Source: Bacteroidales bacterium (GTDB lineage: Bacteria; Bacteroidota; Bacteroidia; Bacteroidales; WCHB1-69). Taken from it: 37,209 bases of DNA. Below are positions 1-9,231 of this stretch, in pieces. The stretch spans positions 1 through 37,209 of the forward strand of contig JAGOKS010000013.1 of NCBI GenBank assembly GCA_017994425.1, in the 5' to 3' direction. Numbering within the stretch: position 1 is the stretch's first letter; the number at the start of each line of letters is the position of its first letter. The notes beneath the pieces are model-generated. The model had not been told where the DNA came from, searched no databases, and saw only the letters and a list, made by a program, of their open reading frames with translations. The translations under genes were made by a program, and so were the position numbers.

Positions 1-1
1 T

Positions 2-394
2 AAACTCTTAGATACAATTACGAATTTATTATATATTACATTACATGTGATTAACACCAATCCTATTGAAATAAGTGTATATGCTTTTAATGAATGCGAC
101 ACAGGACAACAAGTAAGTAAACTTATCCAATGTGAAAACAGCATTAAAGAATATGCAAGGAATGAAAAATTTGTTATTTATCCTAATCCTACTTCCGATA
201 TACTAAACATTAAAGACCTCAATGGCATTATCGAAGAAGTCATCCTATATGATATTGTTGGAAAAGAAGTAAAAAGAGAAGTAGTTAATCGTACGGAATG
301 TATAATAAGCTTAGAAAATTTACCGCAAAGTATATATATTTTAAAAATCAAGACTCAGAACACTTATTTTAATTTCAAGATTATAAAAAGGTAA
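2..394 (+). CDS. T9SS type A sorting domain protein, C-terminal part
   Basis: The frame is open from the first bases of the window to the stop at 392-394, so the true start lies upstream; a GTG at 47 is only an internal codon. The last ~75 residues form a type A sorting domain: the YPNPTSDILNI opening, a middle strand with a VGKEV turn, and a terminal stretch YILKIKT...KIIKR. In Bacteroidota this tail sends a protein across the outer membrane through the type IX secretion system and is then removed while the cargo is anchored. The visible upstream part (about 55 residues) is too short to name the cargo. The gene converges on nnr with 31 bp between the stops and no clear terminator hairpin. 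Confidence 0.85.
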   Translation, partial: KLLDTITNLLYITLHVINTNPIEISVYAFNECDTGQQVSKLIQCENSIKEYARNEKFVIYPNPTSDILNIKDLNGIIEEVILYDIVGKEVKREVVNRTECIISLENLPQSIYILKIKTQNTYFNFKIIKR

Positions 395-425
395 GAATTG
401 AATTTTAAGATAATCTCCTAATTAT

Positions 426-1928
426 TTAGTAGTATATTTCTTTTATTTCATCAATGATATCGGAAGCAATCATACTTTCATAAGAGATTTTTTTTGCAAC
501 CATATCGGCAGCTTTACCATGATTAAACACCGCCATAATTGTTGCTTCAATAGGAGAATAATGCTGTGCCAATAATGCTAATAACATTCCTGTCAACACA
601 TCACCACTTCCTGCCTTTGCCATTCCGGGATTACCGGTAGAATTAAAATAAACATTCCCATTTGGAATACTGATGCTGGTATGAGCTCCCTTTAAAACAA
701 CAATGCATTGATATTTATTTGAAAATTCCCGTTGTAAATTCAAACGATGAAATGAATTAGCTGCTTTACCCACCAATCGTTCAAATTCTTTAGGATGAGG
801 TGTGAAAATACAATAAGGAGGTAAAAATTCCAAGTATGTCTTATTTTCAGCCAAACAATTGATTGCATCTGCATCAAAAATAATGGGATTTCGTGTATGT
901 TTAATTACATTTTTTATTCCCAAAATCGTATCCGGGTGCATTCCAAGACCGGGCCCAATAGCAATCGCATTCGCCTTGGTTAGTTTCTCTAAATCCACAG
1001 CAGTGAAGTGTGTTGTATTTTGATCGGAAGTACATAAAGCTTCAGGAACTGCCGTTTGTATTATCTGATAACCAATTTCAGGAACGTGAGTTTCTAAAAT
1101 TCCCACCCCTGAACGCAAACAGGCTTTGCTTGCCAGTACAGCAGCTCCCATCATTCCTTTACTGCCTGCAATTAATAAAGCACGTCCATAATTTCCTTTG
1201 TGTGAAAACTTAGGTCTTGGTTTATGTATTCCCTGAATATCTTGTTCTTCTATATAATAATACGGACTTTCAATTTTATTAATGAAATCAGGATGTAAAT
1301 TTATATCACCAACCTCCCATTCTCCAACGAAGGGATAACTTTCCGGAAATAAAAAAGCTAATTTCGGGAATTGGAAAGTAAAAACAAAATCCGCATGTAT
1401 GGCAAGTGCATCTTTCGGCATGGATTTATCGGCAAAAAATCCTGAAGGAATATCGATGGAAAACACAAAAGCATTGCTATGATTGATATAATGAAACAAC
1501 TTACTTAACAAACTATTATCGACAGGTTTATTTAATCCGCTGCCCAAAACAGCATCAATAATCAATTCAACATGTAAGGAGGGAATATCATTCTCTTGGA
1601 TTATTTCATGAATATGTAATGGGTGTGTTGATTGTAAATAGGCAAGGTTCTTTTGGCAATCTTCAGAAAAAGTTTCTGTATGTTTTACAATATAAACTTG
1701 GCAAGTATAATTATGTTGCAATAAAATACGTGCAATTGCCAATCCATCTCCCCCATTATTTCCCATCCCGCAGAAAATTAACATAGAAATATCAGAAGGG
1801 AAAAGTTCCATAATTTTGGAAGCAGCAACATTGGCGGCACGTTCCATCAATTGAATAGATTCTATCGGTTCATTTGTAATCGTATAAGCGTCAGCTTCCC
1901 GAATTTGTTGAATAGTTGGTATTTTCAT
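426..1928 (-). CDS. nnr: Bifunctional NAD(P)H-hydrate repair enzyme (epimerase + ADP-dependent dehydratase)
   Basis: Repairs damaged, hydrated NADH and NADPH in the cytoplasm. The N-terminal half (about 1-210) is the YjeF_N epimerase, with the GMGNNGGDG loop and the DAVLGSGL and IDIPSG segments. The C-terminal half (about 230-500) is the ribokinase-like dehydratase: GRALLIAGSKGMMGA, AIGPGLG, FDADAINCLAE, FTPHPKEFERL, and the nucleotide and catalytic loop GMAKAGSGDVLTGML near residues 438-452. At 500 residues it matches the fused bacterial form. It starts at ATG 1926-1928, 93 bp downstream of the panB stop, and may be the last gene of a mutB-panB-nnr transcript. No obvious terminator follows it. 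Confidence 0.95.
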   Translation of the reverse strand: MKIPTIQQIREADAYTITNEPIESIQLMERAANVAASKIMELFPSDISMLIFCGMGNNGGDGLAIARILLQHNYTCQVYIVKHTETFSEDCQKNLAYLQSTHPLHIHEIIQENDIPSLHVELIIDAVLGSGLNKPVDNSLLSKLFHYINHSNAFVFSIDIPSGFFADKSMPKDALAIHADFVFTFQFPKLAFLFPESYPFVGEWEVGDINLHPDFINKIESPYYYIEEQDIQGIHKPRPKFSHKGNYGRALLIAGSKGMMGAAVLASKACLRSGVGILETHVPEIGYQIIQTAVPEALCTSDQNTTHFTAVDLEKLTKANAIAIGPGLGMHPDTILGIKNVIKHTRNPIIFDADAINCLAENKTYLEFLPPYCIFTPHPKEFERLVGKAANSFHRLNLQREFSNKYQCIVVLKGAHTSISIPNGNVYFNSTGNPGMAKAGSGDVLTGMLLALLAQHYSPIEATIMAVFNHGKAADMVAKKISYESMIASDIIDEIKEIYY

Positions 1929-2021
1929 ATACTTATTTTAGTTACTTCCTCAAAAAAAGTATGCTAATCTGATATTTTTTTAACAACAAAAGTTATAGAG
2001 TTATCCAAAAAACTTATATTA

Positions 2022-2840
2022 TTAATATTGTTCATTATCATTTGGAAAATCCAATGATTTCACATCATCAATATAGCGTTGGAGTGCAGTAGTAATTTCG
2101 TAACTCAAATTATGATATCTACGTAAAAAGCGAGGAGAAAATTGTTGAGTAATTCCCAACATATCATGTAAAACCAACACTTGTCCATCTACTTCATGAC
2201 CTGCTCCAATACCAATAATAGGTATGTTAACTGCTTTTGTAACTTTTGCAGCAAGGCTTGCAGGAATTTTCTCTAAGACTATACTAAAACAGCCTGTTTT
2301 TTCTAACAACAAAGCATCTTCCATTAAGCGAGTGGCTTCTTTTTCTTCCATTGCCCTTACGGCGTAAGTTCCGAATTTGTTAATAGACTGTGGTGTAAGT
2401 CCCAAATGACCCATAACAGGGATTCCCGCAGTAAGAATACGATCAATACTTTCCACAATTTCTTTACCGCCTTCTAATTTCACTGCATCTGCTCCGGATT
2501 CTTTCATAATACGAATTGCAGAATGCAAGGCTTCTTTAGAGTTGCCCTGATAAGTACCAAAGGGTAAATCAACAACTACCAGAGCACGTTCCACTGCTTT
2601 AACTACTGAAGTAGCATGATATATCATTTGATCTAACGTAATGGGTAAAGTAGTCTTATAACCAGCCATAACATTGGCAGCTGAATCGCCCACTAAAATT
2701 ACTTCCATTCCTGCAATTTCCAACAAGCGAGCCATAGAATAATCGTATGCTGTCAACATAGCGATTTTTTCATGCTTATTTTTCATTTTTTGCAATACAT
2801 GCGTAGTTATTTTACCGGCAGATTTTGAGATACTTGACAT
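2022..2840 (-). CDS. panB: 3-methyl-2-oxobutanoate hydroxymethyltransferase
   Basis: First committed step of pantothenate (vitamin B5) synthesis: transfers a hydroxymethyl group from methylene-tetrahydrofolate to 2-oxoisovalerate to give ketopantoate. The 272 residues match the usual 260-280. Family signatures are [26 protein letters not shown] (Mg-binding Asp), [11 protein letters not shown] (second metal Asp), [23 protein letters not shown] and IPIIGIGAG. It lies 37 bp downstream of mutB on the same strand, so co-transcription is likely. No other pan gene is nearby. MutB and PanB share no pathway step; CoA supply for a CoA-ester enzyme is a possible link, but that is inference. Confidence 0.96.
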   Translation of the reverse strand: MSSISKSAGKITTHVLQKMKNKHEKIAMLTAYDYSMARLLEIAGMEVILVGDSAANVMAGYKTTLPITLDQMIYHATSVVKAVERALVVVDLPFGTYQGNSKEALHSAIRIMKESGADAVKLEGGKEIVESIDRILTAGIPVMGHLGLTPQSINKFGTYAVRAMEEKEATRLMEDALLLEKTGCFSIVLEKIPASLAAKVTKAVNIPIIGIGAGHEVDGQVLVLHDMLGITQQFSPRFLRRYHNLSYEITTALQRYIDDVKSLDFPNDNEQY

Positions 2841-2877
2841 GCTTTTTAATTTTAAGTAAGACCTATTAATTATTAAC

Positions 2878-5019
2878 TTAACTTCTTGATTGAATCAAAA
2901 AGTTAAGCATTATAATGGCACAATCGCTAATAACAGAACCGGGACCAAATATAGCCACAGCACCTGCTTTATACAAGAAATCATAATCTTGAGGCGGAAT
3001 AACACCACCTACAATCACCATGATATCTTCTCTACCTAATTTTTTAAGTTCTTCAATTATTTGAGGAACTAAAGTTTTATGCCCAGCTGCCAAAGACGAG
3101 ACTCCAACAAAATGTACATCATTTTCAACTGCTTGTCTTGCTGCTTCTGCAGGAGTTTGAAACAAAGGACCCATATCAACATCAAAACCGATATCGGCAT
3201 AAGCCGTTGCCACTACTTTAGCTCCACGGTCATGACCATCTTGTCCCATTTTAGTTATCATGATGCGTGGACGACGTCCCTCTATTGCAGCAAACTGATC
3301 TGCCAGATCACATGCTTTTTTAAAGCTTTCATTATTTTTTGTTTCTGAATTATACACGCCTGATATAAGATTAATTTTTGCTTTATAACGTCCATATACT
3401 TTTTCCATTGCCATGGATATTTCTCCTAAAGAAGCACGAACTCTAGCTGCTTCTATTGATAATGCCAATAAATTACCTTTTCCTGATTTTGCACATTCTG
3501 TAATTGCATTCAATTTTTGTTCAACCAGTTTATCGTCTCTGTGTGCACGTAAGTCAGCCAAACGTTTTAATTGAGCTTCTCTGACAGCAGTATTATCAAC
3601 TTCTAATGTATCTATCGGATCTTCCTTTTCCAAACGATATTTGTTTACTCCTACAATAATATCTTTACCTGAGTCAATCCGTGCTTGTTTACGGGCAGAA
3701 GCTTCTTCAATGCGCATTTTAGGAATGCCTGTTTCAATGGCTTTTGCCATTCCTCCTAATTTTTCGATTTCCTGTATATGTCCCCATGCTTTATGAGCAA
3801 TTTCATGGGTTAAGGTTTCAATATAATAAGAACCTGCCCAAGGGTCAACCACACGACATACATTAGTTTCTTCTTGAATATATATTTGGGTATTACGTGC
3901 AATACGTGCTGAAAAGTCGGTAGGCAACGCAATAGCTTCATCCAATGCATTGGTATGTAAGGACTGCGTATGACCTAAGACAGCTGCCATGGCTTCCACA
4001 CACGTACGTGCAACATTATTAAACGGATCCTGTTCCGTCAACGACCATCCTGAAGTTTGTGAGTGGGTGCGTAATGCTAATGATTTAGGATTTTTCGGAT
4101 TAAATTGTTTGACAATTTTAGCCCACAACATACGGGCAGCACGCATTTTAGCTATTTCCATGAAATGATTCATGCCGATAGCCCAAAAGAAAGATAAACG
4201 CGGAGCAAAAGCATCAATATCCATACCCGCATTAATACCGGCTCGAAGATATTCAAGACCATCGGCCAAGGTATATGCCAATTCTATATCTGCAGTAGCA
4301 CCCGCTTCTTGCATATGATAACCTGAAATACTGATAGAATTGAATTTAGGCATATTCTTAGCTGTAAATTCAAAAATATCAGCGATTATTTTCATGGATG
4401 GAAGAGGTGGATAAATATAGGTATTTCTAACCATAAATTCCTTTAATATATCATTCTGTATTGTTCCACTAAGTTGCTCTATAGATACTCCTTGTTCTTC
4501 AGCCGCTACTATATAAAAAGCCATGATAGGCAATACTGCTCCATTCATGGTCATAGAAACCGACATTTTATCTAAAGGAATTTGATCAAATAAGATTTTC
4601 ATATCCAGGATAGAGTCTACTGCTACACCTGCTTTGCCAACATCACCCACTACCCTTTCGTGATCACTATCATACCCACGGTGTGTCGCTAAATCGAATG
4701 CAATTGACAAACCTTTTTGTCCTGCTGCTAAATTTCTCCTGTAAAACGCATTGGATTCTTCAGCAGTAGAAAAACCCGCATACTGACGTATCGTCCACGG
4801 CTTCATCACATACATGGTAGAATAAGGACCTCTTAAAAACGGAGGAAGTCCGGCTGCATAATTCAAATGCTCCATGTTTTCCAAATCATTGGCAGTATAC
4901 AATGATTTTAACGGGATTTGTTCGGCAGTTGTCCATCCATTGTCGGAATTGGACAAATTATTTTTTTTATCTGATAATGAATTGCTTTTATAATTAACGT
5001 TATTAAAATCGGGTCTCAT
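2878..5019 (-). CDS. mutB: Methylmalonyl-CoA mutase, large (catalytic) subunit
   Basis: Adenosylcobalamin-dependent interconversion of succinyl-CoA and (R)-methylmalonyl-CoA, the carbon-skeleton step of the succinate-propionate pathway. The 713 residues match MutB/ScpA (about 715-730). The N-terminal TIM barrel carries the substrate motif [18 protein letters not shown] (about 65-85) and [17 protein letters not shown]. The C-terminal cobalamin domain has DGHDRG at 594-599, where His596 is the expected lower axial ligand of B12, followed by [10 protein letters not shown] and VGGVIPP. In many Bacteroidota a small subunit gene (mutA) directly precedes mutB; here upstream is a 207-bp gap and an unrelated GLUG protein, so mutA is either elsewhere or absent. 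A two-box promoter precedes the gene. Confidence 0.96.
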   Translation of the reverse strand: MRPDFNNVNYKSNSLSDKKNNLSNSDNGWTTAEQIPLKSLYTANDLENMEHLNYAAGLPPFLRGPYSTMYVMKPWTIRQYAGFSTAEESNAFYRRNLAAGQKGLSIAFDLATHRGYDSDHERVVGDVGKAGVAVDSILDMKILFDQIPLDKMSVSMTMNGAVLPIMAFYIVAAEEQGVSIEQLSGTIQNDILKEFMVRNTYIYPPLPSMKIIADIFEFTAKNMPKFNSISISGYHMQEAGATADIELAYTLADGLEYLRAGINAGMDIDAFAPRLSFFWAIGMNHFMEIAKMRAARMLWAKIVKQFNPKNPKSLALRTHSQTSGWSLTEQDPFNNVARTCVEAMAAVLGHTQSLHTNALDEAIALPTDFSARIARNTQIYIQEETNVCRVVDPWAGSYYIETLTHEIAHKAWGHIQEIEKLGGMAKAIETGIPKMRIEEASARKQARIDSGKDIIVGVNKYRLEKEDPIDTLEVDNTAVREAQLKRLADLRAHRDDKLVEQKLNAITECAKSGKGNLLALSIEAARVRASLGEISMAMEKVYGRYKAKINLISGVYNSETKNNESFKKACDLADQFAAIEGRRPRIMITKMGQDGHDRGAKVVATAYADIGFDVDMGPLFQTPAEAARQAVENDVHFVGVSSLAAGHKTLVPQIIEELKKLGREDIMVIVGGVIPPQDYDFLYKAGAVAIFGPGSVISDCAIIMLNFLIQSRS

Positions 5020-5051
5020 TATGATATATTATTTTAAAGTACAATTTTTTG

Positions 5052-5081
5052 CAAAAGTACTAAATAAAGATTAATAAACAA
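5052..5081 (-). promoter_or_regulatory. Promoter of mutB (Bacteroidota type)
   Basis: Read on the minus strand there is a TTG at 5081-5079, a 19-nt spacer, then TACTTTTG at 5059-5052. This fits the Bacteroidota primary sigma consensus (TTG, 19-21 nt, TAnnTTTG). Transcription would start near 5045, about 25 nt before the mutB ATG. I see no cobalamin riboswitch in this short leader. Confidence 0.7.
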
Positions 5082-5226
5082 AAATATTTTTTTTTATTTA
5101 TTCGTACGCGACTTTTATTTAAGTAACTATTTTTTCTATTGTTTAGTAAAATTTTATGAAAGTATCAATAAGCTATTGCTAATTCTTTGTGGAAAATAAA
5201 GAAGGATTGTAACTTATTGGGGAAAA

Positions 5227-8200
5227 CTACTTTTCAACACACATTTTTTTAACCAGACAATTTCCTTTATAAGTAATAGCATAGTAATAAATAGTATTTG
5301 CTAAGGTTCTAGCGTCAATTTCGATGTAATTATTTCCTTTCTTAGCGGTTATTACATCATCAAATAAATTTTGTCCAAAAACATTTATCAATTGAAAGTT
5401 AATCTCACCATCTTGTGGCAATGTAAAGGGAATCACACATGTTGTTCTAACAGGATTTGGAATGTTTTGTCCTAAGGAAAAATTATATATTTTCGTATCG
5501 ATAAAGGAAATAATTTCCTTCCTAATGGTATCTGATTCACCGCATACATTGATAGCTTTTACTGAAAGCATATACTTACCACTGTCTCTTATATTCAAAG
5601 AAGCGCTAAGATTTGAATTATCGGTAGCCCAACTTGTATCGAAGCATTTCCACTCATAATGAGTTGCTCCTTTAACCGAATCAATATAATAGGTGTATAT
5701 TCCTGCTTCATAAATAGTATCTTTTCCATAAATGCGCCAGGGTTTTGACGGTATTTCGGTAGAATTACTTACTTTACAGTATATATTTTTCACAACATCA
5801 TTTATAGCGCAAGACAAACTCACCGTGTCTTTATGTGTAAAACAAGCAATAAATGCCATAGAATCTACAATGTTGACACGCAGACTGTCATAAGTTTCCC
5901 AAGTTACAGCTTGATTGATTTTCCCTTTACCGAGTTTAAAATCGGTATATATACTATCAACAGATTCATTATTCTGCAAAAAAACAGGAATTGCAGCAAT
6001 ATATGCAATATCGAAACTTTCCAATCCCAAAGGGATAGGATACATAGATTGATGATAATACCAATGTTCTAAGCTATCGTTTATCCATGTTTGTAATGCA
6101 TTCCCTAAAAGGTCAAGTGTCAGTTTGCCTTTGACCATAGCAGAATCATCATCCGTTCCAAATTTATTTTTATTCTGTCCGATTGCTTTTTTTAAAGAAG
6201 TTTGTTTATCATAAATACAATTAAACACAGAAGCATGTTTTTTATTTCCAACAATAGCGCCAACATAGGAAGGAGCTTTCACGCTACCGGTATTAATAGA
6301 ATATGAAAGGAAAGACCCATCAATAATACCTGAAATACCCCCAATATTGGCACTACTTCCAATTACATTGCCGCTATTCAAACAAAAAGAAAGTTCTGAA
6401 TGAGTACGTAAATCACCACAAATACCACCCATCGCAACATATCCTTGAATATCTGAAATATTTACACATGAATAAATGTCACTAGCTACGGCTCTTCCGA
6501 CAATTCCACCTACGTAATAATCTCCTTTTAATCTACCGCTATTGCTACAATAAGCAATACTTGAAGAATCGGCAAAAGCAGCTATTGAACCTACAAAATA
6601 TACTCCATTAATATCAGTATTAGCCAAATGAAGGCTATCAATTTTAGCACCTGATAAGTAACCAAACAAACCAAAATAAAGACTATCCACTGAAATACTG
6701 AGAATTTTATCATAAATTTCTTCACTTACTGTTTCAGCAGCAATAGAGTAAGACGTCTCTTTATTTTTTAATTTTTTAGTCTGATGATTAATAAATAAAT
6801 TATTAATTGTATGATTTCTCCCATATAAAACACCTTTAAAAGGATGTTTTTGATTTCCAATGGGAATCCAATTAACAGTATCGTTGTTCAGTATACCACA
6901 TACTGAATCTAAATTTAAATCATTCGTTATCATAAAATATTGTCCAAAACCACCATTGCTAATATCTACATTTTTATACAATCCGGTATCAGCATTTATA
7001 ATATCTCTAAAAAGCACTAACTCTTCAACAGACTCAATTGTTAAAGGATTTTCTTCCGTGCCTTGAATGGGATAACCAACAATATTTACAGCAATAGATT
7101 TATATAGTACATTGTTTTTAAATGCCAGAATAGTGTCTTCTGCTGGAGCTTTTAAAATAACAAATCTGCCATTATTATAAGATAAGACTGACGAATTACT
7201 ATTTTTCCAAGTAACATTATTTTCCAAACATACATCAAAATTAAAATTAATAGAATTAATATCATCGGAATAGTCCAGAAATACCGGACTAGCAACAACG
7301 ATAGCTGCGGCATTGGTATCTAAACCTTGAGGGCGTGGATACAAAGATTTTTCAAAAAACCACTTTTCTTCGCTAAAGCTTGTATCGGGGAAAATGGTTT
7401 TCAGACGATTATTGATAAGTTCATGTGTTAATTTAGCCGCATTAGTTAACAAAGTATTATCATTTCCAACAGCGTACTTAAGCGGGCACATTTGCAGGTC
7501 ATAATAGCAATCTTGAATATCCATTTCCGGAAGAGAAGGTATTTTCCCTAAAATAGCACCTGAAAATAGTCCATCCTTTACATTACCTATATTTAAGGAA
7601 TACATTAATGAAGAATATCGTCCGATAGAGCCGCAAATGCCTCCTGTATTTTCGTTTCCACATACATTTGCAGTATTTACACAATACATCACAGAGGATG
7701 TATCCGTAATAGAACCACAAATACCTCCAACATATATATTACCGAGTACTTGATTTGAATTCACAGAAGATGAAATTGTCGCAAAAAAACCGTATCCACA
7801 AATACCTCCGGCAAAGTTATCTGCATAAATAGCACTATTATTAACACAATATGATAATTCACCTTTTATAAAACCACAAATTCCTCCACCCCATTTTTTA
7901 GCATTGACAAGCCCTTGATTGGAACTATATTCTACACATGAACGTGACGAGTCAATAGTGTTGCTAAAAGTTTGAATAGCGCCGGCTACACCTCCTACAC
8001 AATAGTTTCCAGTAATATTTCCATAATTATATGAATGCTTTACGCTTCCATAAAGATTTCCTATCATTCCTCCAACATAATCATTTCCGCTTATTTCTCC
8101 ATAATTTTTACATAATTCTATCTCTCCTAATCCCGCTGCAGCAATACCCCCTACGTCATCATATTCTGTGATAATATCTCCGTAATTTATACAACTTACA

Positions 8201-9093
8201 ATTTGAGCATGACTTAGATAAGCACAAATACCGGCAATTAAACAATTTTCAGTTTTGATATCGGCATTATTAATACAATTCTTAATAATACCATCAGCAG
8301 CTAAAGCAGATATACCTCCTCCATCTGAATATATTACTGTTATTTTCCCATTATTGACACTATTGATGATTTGTGCATTATAAGCTATAACAGAACAAAT
8401 TCCTCCTGCCCCCCAACAACTATCAAACGAGCCATAATTAACACTTTCAATTACCGAAGCCGTCGATACATTCCAACAAAGACCACCAACAAAACCTGCA
8501 TTCTGAAAATTAATATAATTTTCAGAATGCAATAAGTTTGAATTCATCAACATAGATACTATACCTCCACCAAAACCAACCGCTGACATTTCTCCATACA
8601 CCTTACAATCAGAAATTGTAGTATTACTATCGGCATAACCACATACCGCTCCTACATAATTACTATTATTTACACTCACATTTGTAAGTGTAACATCTTT
8701 AATATTTACGCCAATAACATATCCAAATAATCCTTTGTAATTTAAATTATTTGAATCAGCAAAAAAAAGATTAGAAATTATTTTTTTGTTCCCATCAAAA
8801 GAACCTCTGAATTTTACCCCTTTAGAATTACCTATTACCACCCAATCTTTGGCAAGACCTCCAATATTATTTCCACAAACAGAACTAAGATTTAAATCAT
8901 TCATTAAAATAAAAAAAGTATTTTCATAAGAAAATCCCTTATTAACCTGGATGGCTAAATATTGCAAATGTACAACTGATTCTATTTGATATGGATTTGC
9001 TTGTGAACCATCGCCTTTTGACCATGAGACTTGGGCAAAAGAAGAGTATATATATATAAATACACATATAAAAAATAATATCATTTTTTTCAT
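5227..9093 (-). CDS. Large exported GLUG-repeat protein with T9SS sorting tail
   Basis: A 1288-residue secreted or surface protein of unknown function. Residues 1-20 are a signal peptide (MKKMILFFICVFIYIYSSFA). About a dozen GLUG-type repeats (pattern VGGICG...CxNxGxI) fill roughly 100-530, and four or five more lie around 820-960; such repeats are thought to stack as a right-handed beta-helix. The whole module is present twice: each copy opens with a strand like NPYQIESVxxL, a DLNLxSVCG segment and a WxxIGN...F.G block, then GLUG repeats, then a closing W...LYP.P.GL. segment (near 588 and 1019). After ~1100 comes an Ig-like stretch, then a type A sorting tail starting near 1204 (IPNPVRTTCVIPFTL). 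Possible roles are adhesin or polysaccharide contact; no catalytic motif is visible. Confidence 0.88.
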   Translation of the reverse strand: MKKMILFFICVFIYIYSSFAQVSWSKGDGSQANPYQIESVVHLQYLAIQVNKGFSYENTFFILMNDLNLSSVCGNNIGGLAKDWVVIGNSKGVKFRGSFDGNKKIISNLFFADSNNLNYKGLFGYVIGVNIKDVTLTNVSVNNSNYVGAVCGYADSNTTISDCKVYGEMSAVGFGGGIVSMLMNSNLLHSENYINFQNAGFVGGLCWNVSTASVIESVNYGSFDSCWGAGGICSVIAYNAQIINSVNNGKITVIYSDGGGISALAADGIIKNCINNADIKTENCLIAGICAYLSHAQIVSCINYGDIITEYDDVGGIAAAGLGEIELCKNYGEISGNDYVGGMIGNLYGSVKHSYNYGNITGNYCVGGVAGAIQTFSNTIDSSRSCVEYSSNQGLVNAKKWGGGICGFIKGELSYCVNNSAIYADNFAGGICGYGFFATISSSVNSNQVLGNIYVGGICGSITDTSSVMYCVNTANVCGNENTGGICGSIGRYSSLMYSLNIGNVKDGLFSGAILGKIPSLPEMDIQDCYYDLQMCPLKYAVGNDNTLLTNAAKLTHELINNRLKTIFPDTSFSEEKWFFEKSLYPRPQGLDTNAAAIVVASPVFLDYSDDINSINFNFDVCLENNVTWKNSNSSVLSYNNGRFVILKAPAEDTILAFKNNVLYKSIAVNIVGYPIQGTEENPLTIESVEELVLFRDIINADTGLYKNVDISNGGFGQYFMITNDLNLDSVCGILNNDTVNWIPIGNQKHPFKGVLYGRNHTINNLFINHQTKKLKNKETSYSIAAETVSEEIYDKILSISVDSLYFGLFGYLSGAKIDSLHLANTDINGVYFVGSIAAFADSSSIAYCSNSGRLKGDYYVGGIVGRAVASDIYSCVNISDIQGYVAMGGICGDLRTHSELSFCLNSGNVIGSSANIGGISGIIDGSFLSYSINTGSVKAPSYVGAIVGNKKHASVFNCIYDKQTSLKKAIGQNKNKFGTDDDSAMVKGKLTLDLLGNALQTWINDSLEHWYYHQSMYPIPLGLESFDIAYIAAIPVFLQNNESVDSIYTDFKLGKGKINQAVTWETYDSLRVNIVDSMAFIACFTHKDTVSLSCAINDVVKNIYCKVSNSTEIPSKPWRIYGKDTIYEAGIYTYYIDSVKGATHYEWKCFDTSWATDNSNLSASLNIRDSGKYMLSVKAINVCGESDTIRKEIISFIDTKIYNFSLGQNIPNPVRTTCVIPFTLPQDGEINFQLINVFGQNLFDDVITAKKGNNYIEIDARTLANTIYYYAITYKGNCLVKKMCVEK

Positions 9094-9148
9094 AAATAGT
9101 TTGTTTAAAAGTTATTGCATCTATTCAAAATCTACGAATTTATGAAAG

Positions 9149-9156
9149 CAAATATA
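9149..9156 (-). promoter_or_regulatory. -7 box of the GLUG protein gene
   Basis: TATATTTG on the minus strand, about 56 nt before the ATG at 9093. It matches TAnnTTTG, but no TTG lies at the right distance upstream, so this is a partial match only. Confidence 0.4.
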
Positions 9157-9192
9157 CATTATTTTTTTTATTTAATATATATTATTTAAAGC

Positions 9193-9223
9193 AAAAAAAA
9201 AGACGATTAAAATCGTCTTTTTT
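9193..9223 (-). terminator. Rho-independent terminator of the first nhaD gene
   Basis: Stem AGACGAT (9201-9207) / ATCGTCT (9212-9218) with a 4-nt loop, extended by flanking A and T runs. On the minus strand the stem is followed by a run of eight T (9200-9193). It lies just past the stop of the antiporter gene at 9232. Confidence 0.85.
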
Positions 9224-9231
9224 ACTTTGAT

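Noticed and set aside
5020..5226. Cobalamin riboswitch before mutB
   Set aside because: The leader from the mapped-by-motif promoter is only ~25 nt and the remaining 207-bp gap is AT-rich with no B12-box-like segment.
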